Assembly (NCBI RefSeq): GCF_001717465.1
Contig: NZ_CP017074.1
Coordinates: 739,162-803,161, forward strand
Reading direction: 5' to 3'
Source of the DNA: Luteimonas sp. JM171
Lineage (GTDB): Bacteria > Pseudomonadota > Gammaproteobacteria > Xanthomonadales > Xanthomonadaceae
Length of the DNA stretch: 64,000 nucleotides
Shown here: piece after piece, positions 23,118 through 32,114 of the stretch
How the letters are laid out: each line of letters begins with the position of its first letter
Numbering within the stretch: position 1 is the stretch's first letter
Translations under genes and position numbers: made by a program
Notes under the pieces: generated by a model
What the model was told of the DNA's origin: nothing
Database searches by the model: none
The model's input: only the letters and a program-made list of their open reading frames with translations

Positions 23118-24971
23118 CTACTTCTTCTTCGGCACGTACAGGTCGGTGACCGTGCCTTCGTAGACTTCGGCCGCCATCGCCACCGACTCGCTCAGGGTCG
23201 GGTGCGGATGGATGGTGTGGGCGATGTCCGCGGCCTCGGCGCCCATCTCGATCGCCAGCGCGGCTTCGGAAATCAGGTCGCCGGCATGGGGCCCGACGAT
23301 GCCGGCGCCCACCACGCGCCTGCTGGCCTCGTCGAACAGCAGCTTGGTGAAGCCCTCGGTGCGGCCGATGCCGATGGCGCGGCCGCTGGCGGCCCAGGGG
23401 AACCTGCCCACGCCCAGCTTGAGGCCCTTCTCGTTCGCCTCGGCCTCGGTGATGCCCACCCAGGCGATCTCGGGATCGGTGTAGGCCACCGAGGGGATCA
23501 CCCGCGCCACCCACTCGCGCTTTTCGCCGGCGGCCACTTCCGCCGCCAGCTTGCCCTCGTGGGTCGCCTTGTGGGCCAGCATCGGCTGGCCAATGATGTC
23601 GCCGATGGCAAAGATGTGCGGCACGTTGGTGCGCATCTGCGCATCCACGCTGATGTAGCCGCGCTCGCCGACGCGCACGCCGGCCTTCTCGGCGTCGATC
23701 GCCTTGCCGTTGGGCGTGCGGCCCACGGCCACCAGCACCCGGTCGAAACGCTTGCGCTCCGGGATCGACTCGCCCTCGAACTTCACCGCAATGCCGTTCT
23801 TCTGGGCCTTGGCCTCGGTCACCTTCGTCTTCAGGTGCACCGCGACGCCCTGCTTCTTGAGCCGGGCCGCGAGCGGGCGCACGAGGTCGGCGTCAGCGCC
23901 GGGGATCAGTTGGCCGGCCAGCTCCACCACCGTCACCTCGCTGCCCAGCGCCTGGTAAACGGTGGCCATTTCCAGACCGATGATGCCCCCGCCCACCACC
24001 AGCAGCTGCTTCGGCACCTCGGCCAGCTCCAGCGCGTCGGTGGAATCCATGATCCGCGGGTCGTCCCAGGGGAAGCCCGGCAGCTTCAGGGCCTGCGAGC
24101 CGGCGGCGATGATGCACTGTTCGAAGCGCACCAGCTTCTTCGCGCCGTCGCCCGCCTCCACTTCGATCTCGTTGGCGGACACGAAGCGCCCGGTGCCCTG
24201 CACCACCTGCACCTTGCGCTGCTTCGCCATCCCGGCCAGGCCCTTGGTGAGCTGGCCCACCACCTGGTCCTTGTACCCGCGCAGCTTGTCCAGCGCGATC
24301 TTCGGCTTGCCGAACTCCACGCCGTAGTCCCCCGCGTGCTGGGCCTGGTCGATCACCGCCGCCGAGTGCAGCAGCGCCTTGGAAGGGATGCAACCCACAT
24401 TGAGGCAGACCCCGCCCAGGGTGTCGTAGCGCTCGATGAGCACCGTATCAAGCCCGAGGTCGGCGGCGCGGAAGGCGGCGGTGTAACCGCCGGGCCCCGA
24501 GCCGAGCACGGCGATGCCGCACTCGATGTCGGCCTTGCGGCCGGTGGAGGGCGCCGCCTTCACCGGCTCCGGCTCGGCGGGCGCGCGGTGGGAGGTGGCC
24601 ACGGGCGGCTTGCCCGGGCCGGACTTCGGTCCGGCGCCCCTGGCAGGCGCCTCGTCCTTTTCGTCCTGCTTGCCAGCCTCCGCGCGGCCGCCGTCGTCCG
24701 GCTTGTCCGCGTCGCTCCCGGCGCCAGCTTCAGCGTCGGTTTCAAGCACCGCCACCACCTGGCCCTCGGAGACGCTGTCGCCCTCCTTGACCCGCAGTTC
24801 CTTGACCACGCCGGCGGCCGACGACGGCACTTCCATCGTCGCCTTGTCCGATTCCAGCAGCACGAGGCCCTGGTCGACCTCGACCGTATCCCCGGGCTTC
24901 ACCAGCACCTCGATCACCGGCACATCGGAAAAATCCCCGATGTCCGGGACCTTGACCTCCACCGCGCTCAC
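23118..24971 (-). CDS. lpd: dihydrolipoamide dehydrogenase with N-terminal lipoyl domain (PDH E3)
   Basis: A 617-residue FAD- and NAD-dependent enzyme that reoxidises dihydrolipoamide in the pyruvate dehydrogenase complex. A lipoyl domain (residues 1-80, modified Lys43 in ESDKATMEV) and an Asp/Glu/Ala-rich linker (about 80-135) precede the flavoprotein. That domain begins IAVLGSGPGGYTAAFRAADLG and has the redox disulfide Cys189-Cys194 in GGVCLNVGCIPSKA. The C-terminal dimer interface shows HPHPTLSES. Canonical E. coli Lpd (about 475 residues) lacks the lipoyl domain. It overlaps aceF by 4 bp, so the two are translationally coupled. Confidence 0.95.
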   Translation of the reverse strand: MSAVEVKVPDIGDFSDVPVIEVLVKPGDTVEVDQGLVLLESDKATMEVPSSAAGVVKELRVKEGDSVSEGQVVAVLETDAEAGAGSDADKPDDGGRAEAGKQDEKDEAPARGAGPKSGPGKPPVATSHRAPAEPEPVKAAPSTGRKADIECGIAVLGSGPGGYTAAFRAADLGLDTVLIERYDTLGGVCLNVGCIPSKALLHSAAVIDQAQHAGDYGVEFGKPKIALDKLRGYKDQVVGQLTKGLAGMAKQRKVQVVQGTGRFVSANEIEVEAGDGAKKLVRFEQCIIAAGSQALKLPGFPWDDPRIMDSTDALELAEVPKQLLVVGGGIIGLEMATVYQALGSEVTVVELAGQLIPGADADLVRPLAARLKKQGVAVHLKTKVTEAKAQKNGIAVKFEGESIPERKRFDRVLVAVGRTPNGKAIDAEKAGVRVGERGYISVDAQMRTNVPHIFAIGDIIGQPMLAHKATHEGKLAAEVAAGEKREWVARVIPSVAYTDPEIAWVGITEAEANEKGLKLGVGRFPWAASGRAIGIGRTEGFTKLLFDEASRRVVGAGIVGPHAGDLISEAALAIEMGAEAADIAHTIHPHPTLSESVAMAAEVYEGTVTDLYVPKKK

Positions 24972-26419
24972 AGCAGCACCCGGCGCATGTCGGCCAGCAG
25001 CTGGGCGAGGTAAGTGGTGAAGCGGGCCGCGGCGGCGCCGTCGATCACCCGGTGGTCATAGGACAGCGACAGCGGCAGCATCAGCCGCGGATTGAACTTC
25101 TTCCCGTTCCACACCGGCTTCATCTCCGAGCGCGACACGCCCAGGATGGCGACTTCAGGCGCGTTGACGATCGGCGTGAAGTGGGTGCCGCCAATGCCGC
25201 CCAGCGAGCTGATCGAGAAGCAGCCGCCGGACATGTCGGCCGGGGCGAGCTTGCCATCGCGGGCCTTCTTGGCCAGCGCGGCGGTTTCCTGCGCGATCTC
25301 GATCACGCCCTTCCTGTCGCAGTCGCGCACCACCGGCACCACCAGCCCGTTTGGGGTGTCGGCGGCGAATCCGATGTGGAAGTACTTCTTCATCACCAGC
25401 GTCTCGCCGGACGCATCCAGCGAGGCGTTGAACTGCGGGAACTTCTGCAGCGCCGCCACGCTCGCCTTCATCAGGAACGCGAGCAGGGTGAGCTTGATGC
25501 CTTCCCGCTCCTTTTCCCTGTTGATCTGCTTGCGCAGCTCCTCCAGCCCGGTGATGTCGGCATCATCGTGCTGGGTGACGTGCGGGATCATGGCCCAGTT
25601 GCGGGCCAGGTTGGCGCCGGAGATCTTCTGGATCCGCGAGAGCGGCTTTTCCTCGACCTCACCGAACTTGCTGAAGTCCACCTTGGGCCACGGCAGCAGG
25701 TCCAGGCCCGCTCCGCCGCCCGGGGCAGCCTTGCCCGCGCCGCCGGCCAGGGCCGACTTCACGAACTTCTGCACATCCTCGCGGGTGATGCGGCCGCCGC
25801 GCGCGCTTCCTTCCACCTGGCCCAGGTCCACGCCCAGCTCGCGCGCGAACAGGCGCACGGCGGGGCTTGCGTAGGGCACCTTGTCCGGCAGCACCGCACC
25901 GGCCTCAAACCGCACGGGGGGCGCGCCGCCGCCGGCGGGCGCGTGGTCCATCGCCGCCTTGGCGATATTGTCCGGCTGGCTGCCCGGGGACGTCGGCTCG
26001 ACGGGCGGATCATCCTCCTCGTCCGCCGGCGCCTGGCCCTCGGGCTCGGCGCGTTCGCCGGTGCGCGCCGGCTGCCCGTCATCGCCGGCGGCGGCCTGGC
26101 CCTCGCCGGCCTTGTCCTCACGGGCGGCCTTCTCCTCCCCGGCGTCGGCCTTTTCCCCGCCGTCGCCGGCGTCGTCGGCGCCGGTCTCAATGGTTGCCAC
26201 CAGGGCGCCTTCGGCCACCTTGTCGTCGACCGAGACCTTGATCTCCTTGACCACCCCGGCGAAGGGGGACGGGACTTCCATCGTCGCCTTGTCGGATTCC
26301 AGCAGCACCAGGCCCTGGTCCTTCTCGACCGTATCGCCGGGCGCGACCAGCACCTCGATCACCGGAACACCCTCGAAATCACCGATGTCGGGGACTCGCG
26401 CTTCTTTCAGCTCGGCCAT
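24968..26419 (-). CDS. aceF: pyruvate dehydrogenase E2 (dihydrolipoyllysine acetyltransferase)
   Basis: A 483-residue E2 subunit. It has a single lipoyl domain (1-80, Lys44 in ESDKATMEV), a long Ala/Asp/Glu/Gly-rich linker (80-175) and a peripheral subunit-binding domain (YASPAVRLFARELGVDL region, about 180-220). The catalytic acetyltransferase domain carries His456 in SYDHRVIDGA. It transfers acetyl from lipoyl to CoA and forms the complex core. The E1 gene (aceE) is not adjacent and must lie elsewhere. The 225-bp gap upstream to 26644 is shared with a divergent OmpW-like gene. Confidence 0.95.
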   Translation of the reverse strand: MAELKEARVPDIGDFEGVPVIEVLVAPGDTVEKDQGLVLLESDKATMEVPSPFAGVVKEIKVSVDDKVAEGALVATIETGADDAGDGGEKADAGEEKAAREDKAGEGQAAAGDDGQPARTGERAEPEGQAPADEEDDPPVEPTSPGSQPDNIAKAAMDHAPAGGGAPPVRFEAGAVLPDKVPYASPAVRLFARELGVDLGQVEGSARGGRITREDVQKFVKSALAGGAGKAAPGGGAGLDLLPWPKVDFSKFGEVEEKPLSRIQKISGANLARNWAMIPHVTQHDDADITGLEELRKQINREKEREGIKLTLLAFLMKASVAALQKFPQFNASLDASGETLVMKKYFHIGFAADTPNGLVVPVVRDCDRKGVIEIAQETAALAKKARDGKLAPADMSGGCFSISSLGGIGGTHFTPIVNAPEVAILGVSRSEMKPVWNGKKFNPRLMLPLSLSYDHRVIDGAAAARFTTYLAQLLADMRRVLL

Positions 26420-26644
26420 GCGGCTTCTCCGCCAGTACGTAGGGGGGACAGCTTCTTATTGTGGACTCCCGCCGCGCGGGCGCCAACCGCGGCTGAACGC
26501 GGGCGCGCAGCCTGAAGCAGCTGTGAAAACACCACCTGGCTTTTAACGATTCGGCAAAGCGCGATTCACCCGGGCCTCGACACGATGTTTCCCGCACGCC
26601 ACCTCAGGCGCGCAGAAGCATCGATAACAACAGAGGACTCCCCC

Positions 26645-27283
26645 ATGACTTCGATCAACAACAAACTGCTCCTTTCCGCCGCGCTTGCACTGGCCGCCAG
26701 CCCGGCCGCCTTCGCCCAGCAGAGCACCGCCACCCCGGACGCCGATTACGGCGGCAAGCGCTTCTCCGTGGTGGGCGGCGTGACCCTGCTTGAGCCGCAC
26801 AGCGACCCGGCCGAGGGCATCGACATCGATGGCGGGCCGGCGCCCACCCTCAGCGCCACCTGGCACGTCAACGACAACTGGGGCGTCGAGCTGTGGGGTG
26901 CAGCGGACCGCTTCGACCACCGCGTGCGCGGCCCGGAGGGCAAGATCGGCACCATCGAGCAGCAGCCGGTGGCGCTGAGCGGCCAGTACCACTTCGGCGA
27001 GCCCGACATGACGTTCCGGCCGTTCGTGGGCCTGGGCGTGTACGAATCCAACATCAGCAACGAAGAGCTGAACCCGGGCGGCGACCACGTCGGCCTGGAG
27101 TCGCCGCGTGGAGCAATCGGCACCATCGGCGTGGACATGAACATCACCCCGACCTGGTTTGCCCGCGCCGATGCCCGCTACATGCGGGCCCGCAGCGACG
27201 TCAACGTGGCCGGCCAGGGGACGGGCGAGGAGCTCAAGCTCGACCCGTGGACGATCGGCATCGGGCTGGGCGCGCGGTTCTGA
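26645..27283 (+). CDS. OmpW-family outer-membrane protein
   Basis: A 212-residue exported eight-stranded barrel of the OmpW type. The signal peptide ends AASPAAFA before QQSTATPD, and the mature protein has the family's VVGGVTLLEPHSDP opening. The middle strand region FRPFVGLGVYES corresponds to YxPYxGxGxxY of OmpW. The end is DPWTIGIGLGARF, with a terminal Phe. OmpW proteins form narrow hydrophobic channels. The start ATG at 26645 has an AGAGGA Shine-Dalgarno. A strong terminator follows at 27308-27335. Confidence 0.85.
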   Translation: MTSINNKLLLSAALALAASPAAFAQQSTATPDADYGGKRFSVVGGVTLLEPHSDPAEGIDIDGGPAPTLSATWHVNDNWGVELWGAADRFDHRVRGPEGKIGTIEQQPVALSGQYHFGEPDMTFRPFVGLGVYESNISNEELNPGGDHVGLESPRGAIGTIGVDMNITPTWFARADARYMRARSDVNVAGQGTGEELKLDPWTIGIGLGARF

Positions 27284-27307
27284 CCGCCTCCCGCTGTTGC
27301 AACCGGA

Positions 27308-27335
27308 ACGGGGCCGCCACGCGGCCCCGTTTTTT
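27308..27335 (+). terminator. intrinsic terminator of the OmpW-like gene
   Basis: Perfect 10-bp stem (27308-27317 with 27321-27330), CAC loop, then a run of T to 27335. It lies 24 bp after the stop codon. Confidence 0.85.
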
Positions 27336-27340
27336 CCCCC

Positions 27341-28240
27341 CTACATCGGCTCCAGCGGGGGCCGCTCCTTGTCCGGCGCCTTGATCCGCTCCCGGTGCAG
27401 GAGGTAGATGCCGCTGGCGATGATGATGCCGGCGCCAATCCAGGTGGCGCGGTCGGGCAGCACGCCCCACACGGTGAGATCCAGCAGCACCACCCAGACA
27501 AGGCCGGTGTATTCCAGCGGCGCCAGCTGTGATGCCTCGCCCACGCGGTACGCATTGGTCAGGGCCACCTGCCCCAACGCACCGCTCACGCCGACCCCGA
27601 GGATCACCCACCAGTCGACCGGCTGGATCCACACCCAGCCCGGCAGGGCAAGCAACCCGGCGCCCACGGCCAGCATGGCCAGGAACCAGAACACCATTGC
27701 CTCGGTGCTGTCGTAACGGGTCAGCACCCGGACGGTGATGGCGGTGAGGGCATAACACACGGCCGCGCCCAGCAGGACCAGCCCGGCCAGCGAAACCATG
27801 CCCTCGCCGGTTGGCCGCAGCACCACGATCACGCCCAGCAGGCCCACCACGATCGCGCCCCAGCGCCGCGGGCCCACTTTCTCGCCCAGCAGCGGCACCG
27901 CCAGCGCCGTGATCACCAGCGGGGCGACGAAGGTGATGGCATAGGCCGTGGACATCGGCATCCTGGCCAGGCCGTAGACGAAACCCGTCATCATCGTGAT
28001 CCCGAGCGCCCCGCGCAGCAGGTGCAGGCGCCAGCGGATCGGCCACAGCGTGTGCATGCGCCGGCGCATCATGATCCACACCACCACCAGCGGCAGCCCC
28101 ACTGCGCCGCGCAGCGCAGCCACCTGCAGCGGCGGATAGTCGGCGCCGAGCCACTTCATGCCGCCGTCCATCAGCGCGAACAGGCCCACGGCCAGCAGCA
28201 TCAGCAGGATCGCGCGGCGGGCAGGGTCGGAAACGGGCAT
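27341..28240 (-). CDS. EamA/DMT-family transporter
   Basis: A 299-residue inner-membrane protein with ten predicted helices arranged as two EamA repeats. The first repeat starts ILLMLLAVGLFALMDGGMKWL, and the second starts near LAGLVLLGAAVCYALTAITVR. It belongs to the drug/metabolite transporter superfamily, whose members export metabolites or amino acids. The substrate is unknown. It is convergent with the OmpW-like gene and divergent from the DUF1415 gene at 28349. Confidence 0.82.
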   Translation of the reverse strand: MPVSDPARRAILLMLLAVGLFALMDGGMKWLGADYPPLQVAALRGAVGLPLVVVWIMMRRRMHTLWPIRWRLHLLRGALGITMMTGFVYGLARMPMSTAYAITFVAPLVITALAVPLLGEKVGPRRWGAIVVGLLGVIVVLRPTGEGMVSLAGLVLLGAAVCYALTAITVRVLTRYDSTEAMVFWFLAMLAVGAGLLALPGWVWIQPVDWWVILGVGVSGALGQVALTNAYRVGEASQLAPLEYTGLVWVVLLDLTVWGVLPDRATWIGAGIIIASGIYLLHRERIKAPDKERPPLEPM

Positions 28241-28348
28241 GGGACCTGGCCGGCAAAAGACGGGCGCACAGACTACCAGCGGCGCTATTCAGGCGGCGTC
28301 ATCGGCCGTCCCGGCCTACCATGCGGAGCCCGATCCGCGAGCCACGCA

Positions 28349-28909
28349 ATGACCCCAGATGCTGATGACCCGGTAGCGCGCACGCGCCAGTGGATGGAGC
28401 GCGCCGTGATCGGCCTGAACCTGTGCCCGTTTGCCAAGGCCGTGGCCGTGCGCGGCCAGGTGCGCTTCGTGCTCAGTGATGCCGCCACACCGGGAGACCT
28501 GCTGGAGGACCTGGCGCGGGAACTGGCCCACCTGCGCGACGTCGACCCGCGCCAGACCGACACCACCCTGCTGATCCACCCGCAGGTGCTGGGCGACTTC
28601 CTCGACTACAACGATTTCCTGGGCGTGGCCGACGCGCTGGTGGAGGACATGGGGCTCGAGGGCGTGCTGCAGGTGGCCAGCTTCCACCCGGACTACCGCT
28701 TCGCGGACGCGGACGCGGATGACGTGGGCAACTGCACCAACCGCTCGCCCTACCCGACCCTGCACCTGCTGCGCGAGGACAGCGTGAGCCGCGCGGTGGA
28801 GGCCTACCCGGACCCGGACGTGATCGTCGAGCGCAACCTGCGCACGCTGCGGGCGCTGGGGCACGAAGGCTGGAGCAGGCTGTTCCCGGACCGGGATACA
28901 AATACATAA
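28349..28909 (+). CDS. DUF1415 family protein
   Basis: A 186-residue soluble protein of the DUF1415 family, recognised by VIGLNLCPFAKAVAVRGQVRFVLSD near the N-terminus and FHPDYRFADADADDVGNCTNRSPYPTLHLLRE in the centre. Conserved Cys, His and Asp residues suggest an enzyme, but the function is not known. The ATG at 28349 was chosen because the conserved domain begins about 20 residues later. Upstream extensions are antisense to the EamA gene. Its last codons overlap an AT-rich regulatory segment that serves the next gene. Confidence 0.8.
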   Translation: MTPDADDPVARTRQWMERAVIGLNLCPFAKAVAVRGQVRFVLSDAATPGDLLEDLARELAHLRDVDPRQTDTTLLIHPQVLGDFLDYNDFLGVADALVEDMGLEGVLQVASFHPDYRFADADADDVGNCTNRSPYPTLHLLREDSVSRAVEAYPDPDVIVERNLRTLRALGHEGWSRLFPDRDTNT

Positions 28910-28910
28910 A

Positions 28911-28926
28911 CATATATTGATATGAT
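28911..28926 (+). promoter_or_regulatory. candidate ArsR/SmtB operator with overlapping -10
   Basis: An AT-rich island in a GC-rich setting contains CATAT-ATTG-ATATG (28911-28924), a 5-bp perfect inverted repeat. The sequence TATGAT (28921-28926), a 5-of-6 match to a -10 element, overlaps it. It lies just before the CDF gene at 28942, as expected for a metal-responsive repressor. No convincing -35 is seen. Confidence 0.45.
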
Positions 28927-28941
28927 TGGCGCCCGTTCCCC

Positions 28942-29907
28942 ATGCGGCTCGCCGACTTGTCCCACGCCCACACCCACGACCACCACGAGCACGGCCATTC
29001 GCACGCGCCGGAGGTTTCCACGCAGAACGAACGGGTGGTCCTCACCGCCCTGGTGCTCACCGCCGGCTACATGCTGGTGGAGGTGGCCGGCGGACTGCTG
29101 TCGGGGTCGCTGGCCCTGCTGGCCGACGCCGGCCACATGCTTACCGACGCCGCGGCGCTGGCGCTGGCCTGGGCCGGCTTCCGCATCGGCCGGCGCGCGG
29201 CCGACGCCCGCCGCACCTTCGGCTACATGCGCATGGAGGTGCTGGCCGGGCTGATCAACGCGCTGACCCTGTTCGCGCTGGTGGCATGGATCCTGTTCGA
29301 GGCCATCCAGCGCCTGCGCCATCCGGTGGAGGTGCTGTCCGGGCCCATGCTGGTGGTGGCGGTGATCGGACTGCTGGTGAACATCGCGGTGTTCGCGATC
29401 CTGCACCGCGGCGACCGCGACCACGTCAACATCCGCGGCGCGATGCTGCACGTGATCGGCGACATGCTCGGCTCGGTGGCGGCGATCGCCGCGGCGGTCA
29501 CCATCCGGATCACCGGCTGGATGCCGATCGACCCGATCCTCTCGGTGCTGATCTGCCTGCTGATCCTGCGCGCGGCCTGGGCGCTGCTGCGCAGCACCTT
29601 CCACATCCTGATGGAAGGCGCGCCGCCGGACATCGATATCGAACGGCTGCAGGCGCACCTGCTCGAACAGGTGCCCGGCGTTGCCCACGTGCAGCACGTG
29701 CACGTGTGGTCGATCACCTCCGGGCGGGTGCTGGCCACGCTGGAACTGGGGCTGGACGCGGGCACGGACCAGCGCCAGGTGGTGCCTGCGGTCAAGCAGG
29801 CCCTGGCCGACCGCTTCGGGATCGGCCACACCACGGTGGAGGTGCTGTTCGACCCGCCCCGGGCCTGCGCCCTGCGCGCAGCCGCCGGCCCGGAGACGGA
29901 GGGATGA
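28942..29907 (+). CDS. cation diffusion facilitator, zinc-type metal exporter (ZitB/CzcD-like)
   Basis: A 321-residue inner-membrane cation/proton antiporter with six membrane helices. A His-rich N-terminus (HAHTHDHHEHGHSHAP, about residues 9-22) precedes helix 1. The transport site is HMLTD in helix 2 and HVIGD in helix 5, the HxxxD pairs characteristic of zinc-type CDFs. A cytoplasmic C-terminal domain (VPGVAHVQHVHVWSITSGR) follows. Its stop overlaps the ArsR start by 4 bp, linking export with metal sensing. The leader appears very short and lacks a Shine-Dalgarno, so the start could lie slightly downstream. Confidence 0.92.
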   Translation: MRLADLSHAHTHDHHEHGHSHAPEVSTQNERVVLTALVLTAGYMLVEVAGGLLSGSLALLADAGHMLTDAAALALAWAGFRIGRRAADARRTFGYMRMEVLAGLINALTLFALVAWILFEAIQRLRHPVEVLSGPMLVVAVIGLLVNIAVFAILHRGDRDHVNIRGAMLHVIGDMLGSVAAIAAAVTIRITGWMPIDPILSVLICLLILRAAWALLRSTFHILMEGAPPDIDIERLQAHLLEQVPGVAHVQHVHVWSITSGRVLATLELGLDAGTDQRQVVPAVKQALADRFGIGHTTVEVLFDPPRACALRAAAGPETEG

Positions 29908-30212
29908 GCGGCGGCGGCGACCCGCGCATCGAGGCGATCGCCGCCACCTGCCGGCTGCTGGGTGATCCCACCCGACTGCGGGTGCTGCTGGCCTGCATGG
30001 ACGGCCCGATCGCGGTGGGTGACATCGCCGCCCGCGTTGGCGCTTCCCAGCCGCTGGTCAGCCACCACCTGCGGCTGCTGCGGGGTGCCCGCCTGGTGCG
30101 CGGCGAGCGCCACCAGCGCCACGTGCTCTACGCCACCGCCGACGAGCACATCAGCCGCATGCTCACCGACATGATCGAGCACGCCGGCGAGGAGCAGGCC
30201 CCACCCCTGTAA
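29904..30212 (+). CDS. ArsR/SmtB-family zinc-type metalloregulator
   Basis: A 102-residue winged-helix repressor. The recognition helix is in GASQPLVSHHLRLLRGARLVRGER (about 47-69). The C-terminal helix contains Asp80-x-His82-(10 residues)-His93-x2-Glu96. This is exactly the alpha-5 zinc site spacing known from SmtB/CzrA, so Zn (also Co or Cd) is the likely inducer rather than arsenic. There is no CxC alpha-3 site. It is translationally coupled to the CDF exporter (4-bp overlap) and probably represses the pair at the AT-rich site 28911-28926. Confidence 0.88.
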   Translation: MSGGGDPRIEAIAATCRLLGDPTRLRVLLACMDGPIAVGDIAARVGASQPLVSHHLRLLRGARLVRGERHQRHVLYATADEHISRMLTDMIEHAGEEQAPPL

Positions 30213-30234
30213 CGCACCGGGCCGGGCCAGGTGT

Positions 30235-30936
30235 TCATGAGGCGAGGATGGCGTCACGCTCGGAAACGTCGAGCTGCCGCCATTCGCCCTCGGGCAGGCC
30301 GCCGAGCTCGAGTGCGCCGACGCGGCTGCGGTGGAGGGCTTCCACGTGGTTGCCGACGGCGGCGAACATCCGCCGCACCTGGTGGTAGCGGCCCTCGGTG
30401 ATGGTGAGGCGCGCGCTGCGCTCGCCAGTGGGTTCCAGCACCGCGGGCTGCAGCGGGGATGTTTCGGATTCGAGCATCAGCGTGCCGCTGGCGAACGTTT
30501 CCGCCTCGTCGCCGCGCAGAGGCCCGGCCAGCTCGACTTCGTAGGTTTTCGGGATGGCCGACCTGGGCGAGGTGATCCGGTGCAGCAGTTGGCCGTCGTC
30601 GGTCATCAGGAGCAGTCCTGAGGTGTCGCGGTCGAGGCGGCCAACGGTGGACAGCAGCGGTCTGCGCAGGCGGAAGCGCGGCGGCAGCAGGTCATAGACC
30701 ACCCGGCCGGGATCCTTCGTCGAGCAGGTGTAGCCGACCGGCTTGTGCAGCATCAGCAGCAGGCCCGGCGCGGGATCGAGAGGCTCGCCGTCGATGCGCA
30801 CATCGGCATGATCCACGCGGTCGTCGGCATAGAGCACCTCGCCCGCCGCATCGGTGACCAGGCCTTCGCGGAACATCCGCGCGACCTGCTTGCGGCTGCC
30901 ATAGCCGAGGTTGGCGATGAGGCGGACCAGCTTCAT
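30235..30936 (-). CDS. rsuA: 16S rRNA pseudouridine synthase, RsuA-like
   Basis: A 233-residue pseudouridine synthase (E. coli RsuA has 231) expected to modify 16S rRNA position 516. It has an N-terminal S4 RNA-binding domain (ANLGYGSRKQVARMFREG, residues 8-25). The motif LHKPVGYTCSTKDP follows, then the catalytic Asp motif TVGRLDRDTSGLLLMTDDG and HRITSPRSAIPKTYEVEL, which resembles RsuA more than RluB or RluE. The start at 30936 overlaps the upstream methyltransferase stop by 4 bp, so both 16S rRNA modification genes are coupled. Confidence 0.88.
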   Translation of the reverse strand: MKLVRLIANLGYGSRKQVARMFREGLVTDAAGEVLYADDRVDHADVRIDGEPLDPAPGLLLMLHKPVGYTCSTKDPGRVVYDLLPPRFRLRRPLLSTVGRLDRDTSGLLLMTDDGQLLHRITSPRSAIPKTYEVELAGPLRGDEAETFASGTLMLESETSPLQPAVLEPTGERSARLTITEGRYHQVRRMFAAVGNHVEALHRSRVGALELGGLPEGEWRQLDVSERDAILAS

Positions 30937-31991
30937 CGTCCTGCCCTGCGTGCGCGCACCACCTTGAAGCCCCCCTGCTGGGCCAGCGTCTCCACCTCCG
31001 CGAACCCTTCCCCCAGCGCCTGCTCGTACGGCAGGTGCCGGTTGGCCACCAGCCACAGCGTGCCGCCGGGCACCAGCGCCTGCGCGGCCGCGCCAATGAA
31101 GGCGCGGCCGATGTCCGGGCGCGCGGCGCGGCCCGGGCCGTGGAACGGCGGATTGCTCACGATCACGTCGTAGCGGTCCGGCAGGCCGGCGGTGACGTCG
31201 TGCCAGCGGAAGTCGAGCGCCACGCGCCCGGCATGCGGGGCGAGGTTGCGCCGCGCCAGCTCCAGCGCGCGCGCCTCGGCTTCGTACAGGTGCAACGAAG
31301 TGATGCCCGGGCAGCGGCGCAGCAGGGCATCGGAGAGGAAGCCCCAGCCCGCGCCCAGGTCGGCCGCGCGCCCGGCCAGTCCCGCCGGCAGGTGAGTGGC
31401 CAACAGCGCGGAGGCCGGGTCGATGCGATCCCACGCAAACACCCCCGGCCTGCTGACGAACCGGCCGTCCCATTCCGTGCCCTCCAGGATGGGCCTGGGC
31501 GCATCCAGCGATCGCCACTGCTGCGCCAGGGCCGCATCGCCGCGGCCCTGGTTCGGCCGTGCCCAGAACACCCGACACTTGTGCTTGGAGAGCGTGTCCA
31601 CCGGGTCGGCGATGCGGGCCAGGTCAGCTTCGATCGCCTTCGCGCCTTCCGAATTGGGCACGCTGGCCACCACCAGCGCATCGTCGCCCTGCGCCCGTGC
31701 CGCTGCTTCCGCAAGCAGCGCGCGGGCTTCGTCACGCTGGCGGGGAGGCAGCACCAGCACCAGCTGGTGGCGGCTGTCCCCTCCGGTGTCCACGCTGAAA
31801 CCGGCCCGCTCCAGCGCGGCGGCCTCGGGCCTGGAGCTCTGCTCGCACACCAGTCCCGGCCACGCCGATGGCACCAGGCCAACGCCCGCCCGGGCGCGCA
31901 GGAACAGCGCGCCGGTGTCTGGCCAGGCCAGACGGCCGATCTGGAAAGGGAACAGCAGCGCGTCAAGCGCGGGATCGTCCTGGGGGGGCAT
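30933..31991 (-). CDS. 16S rRNA (guanine-N2)-methyltransferase, RsmC-like
   Basis: A 352-residue two-domain methyltransferase. The N-terminal half is a degenerate methyltransferase fold. The C-terminal half has the SAM motif AADLGAGWGFLSDALLRR and the catalytic motif VSNPPFH typical of N2-guanine methyltransferases. The end LWLVANRHLPYEQALGEGF...QGGFKVVRA closely follows RsmC (16S G1207), though RlmG is a near relative. The start at 31991 gives a length close to E. coli RsmC (343). It is the first gene of a two-gene operon with rsuA. Confidence 0.83.
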   Translation of the reverse strand: MPPQDDPALDALLFPFQIGRLAWPDTGALFLRARAGVGLVPSAWPGLVCEQSSRPEAAALERAGFSVDTGGDSRHQLVLVLPPRQRDEARALLAEAAARAQGDDALVVASVPNSEGAKAIEADLARIADPVDTLSKHKCRVFWARPNQGRGDAALAQQWRSLDAPRPILEGTEWDGRFVSRPGVFAWDRIDPASALLATHLPAGLAGRAADLGAGWGFLSDALLRRCPGITSLHLYEAEARALELARRNLAPHAGRVALDFRWHDVTAGLPDRYDVIVSNPPFHGPGRAARPDIGRAFIGAAAQALVPGGTLWLVANRHLPYEQALGEGFAEVETLAQQGGFKVVRARRAGR

Positions 31992-32114
31992 CGGGTCGGC
32001 ACATGGAGGCGGCCTGCGGATTCTACGTCTCCACGCCCGGCGAACCGGTTTTTCATCGCGCGCCAACGCCGGCCTGTCCAGCCTGTGCCCCATCCCCCAA
32101 CCGGAGCAGACGCC

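Noticed and set aside
23115..26515. Plus-strand open frames opposite lpd and aceF
   Set aside because: Antisense shadows of well-supported genes; no domain or signal recognised.
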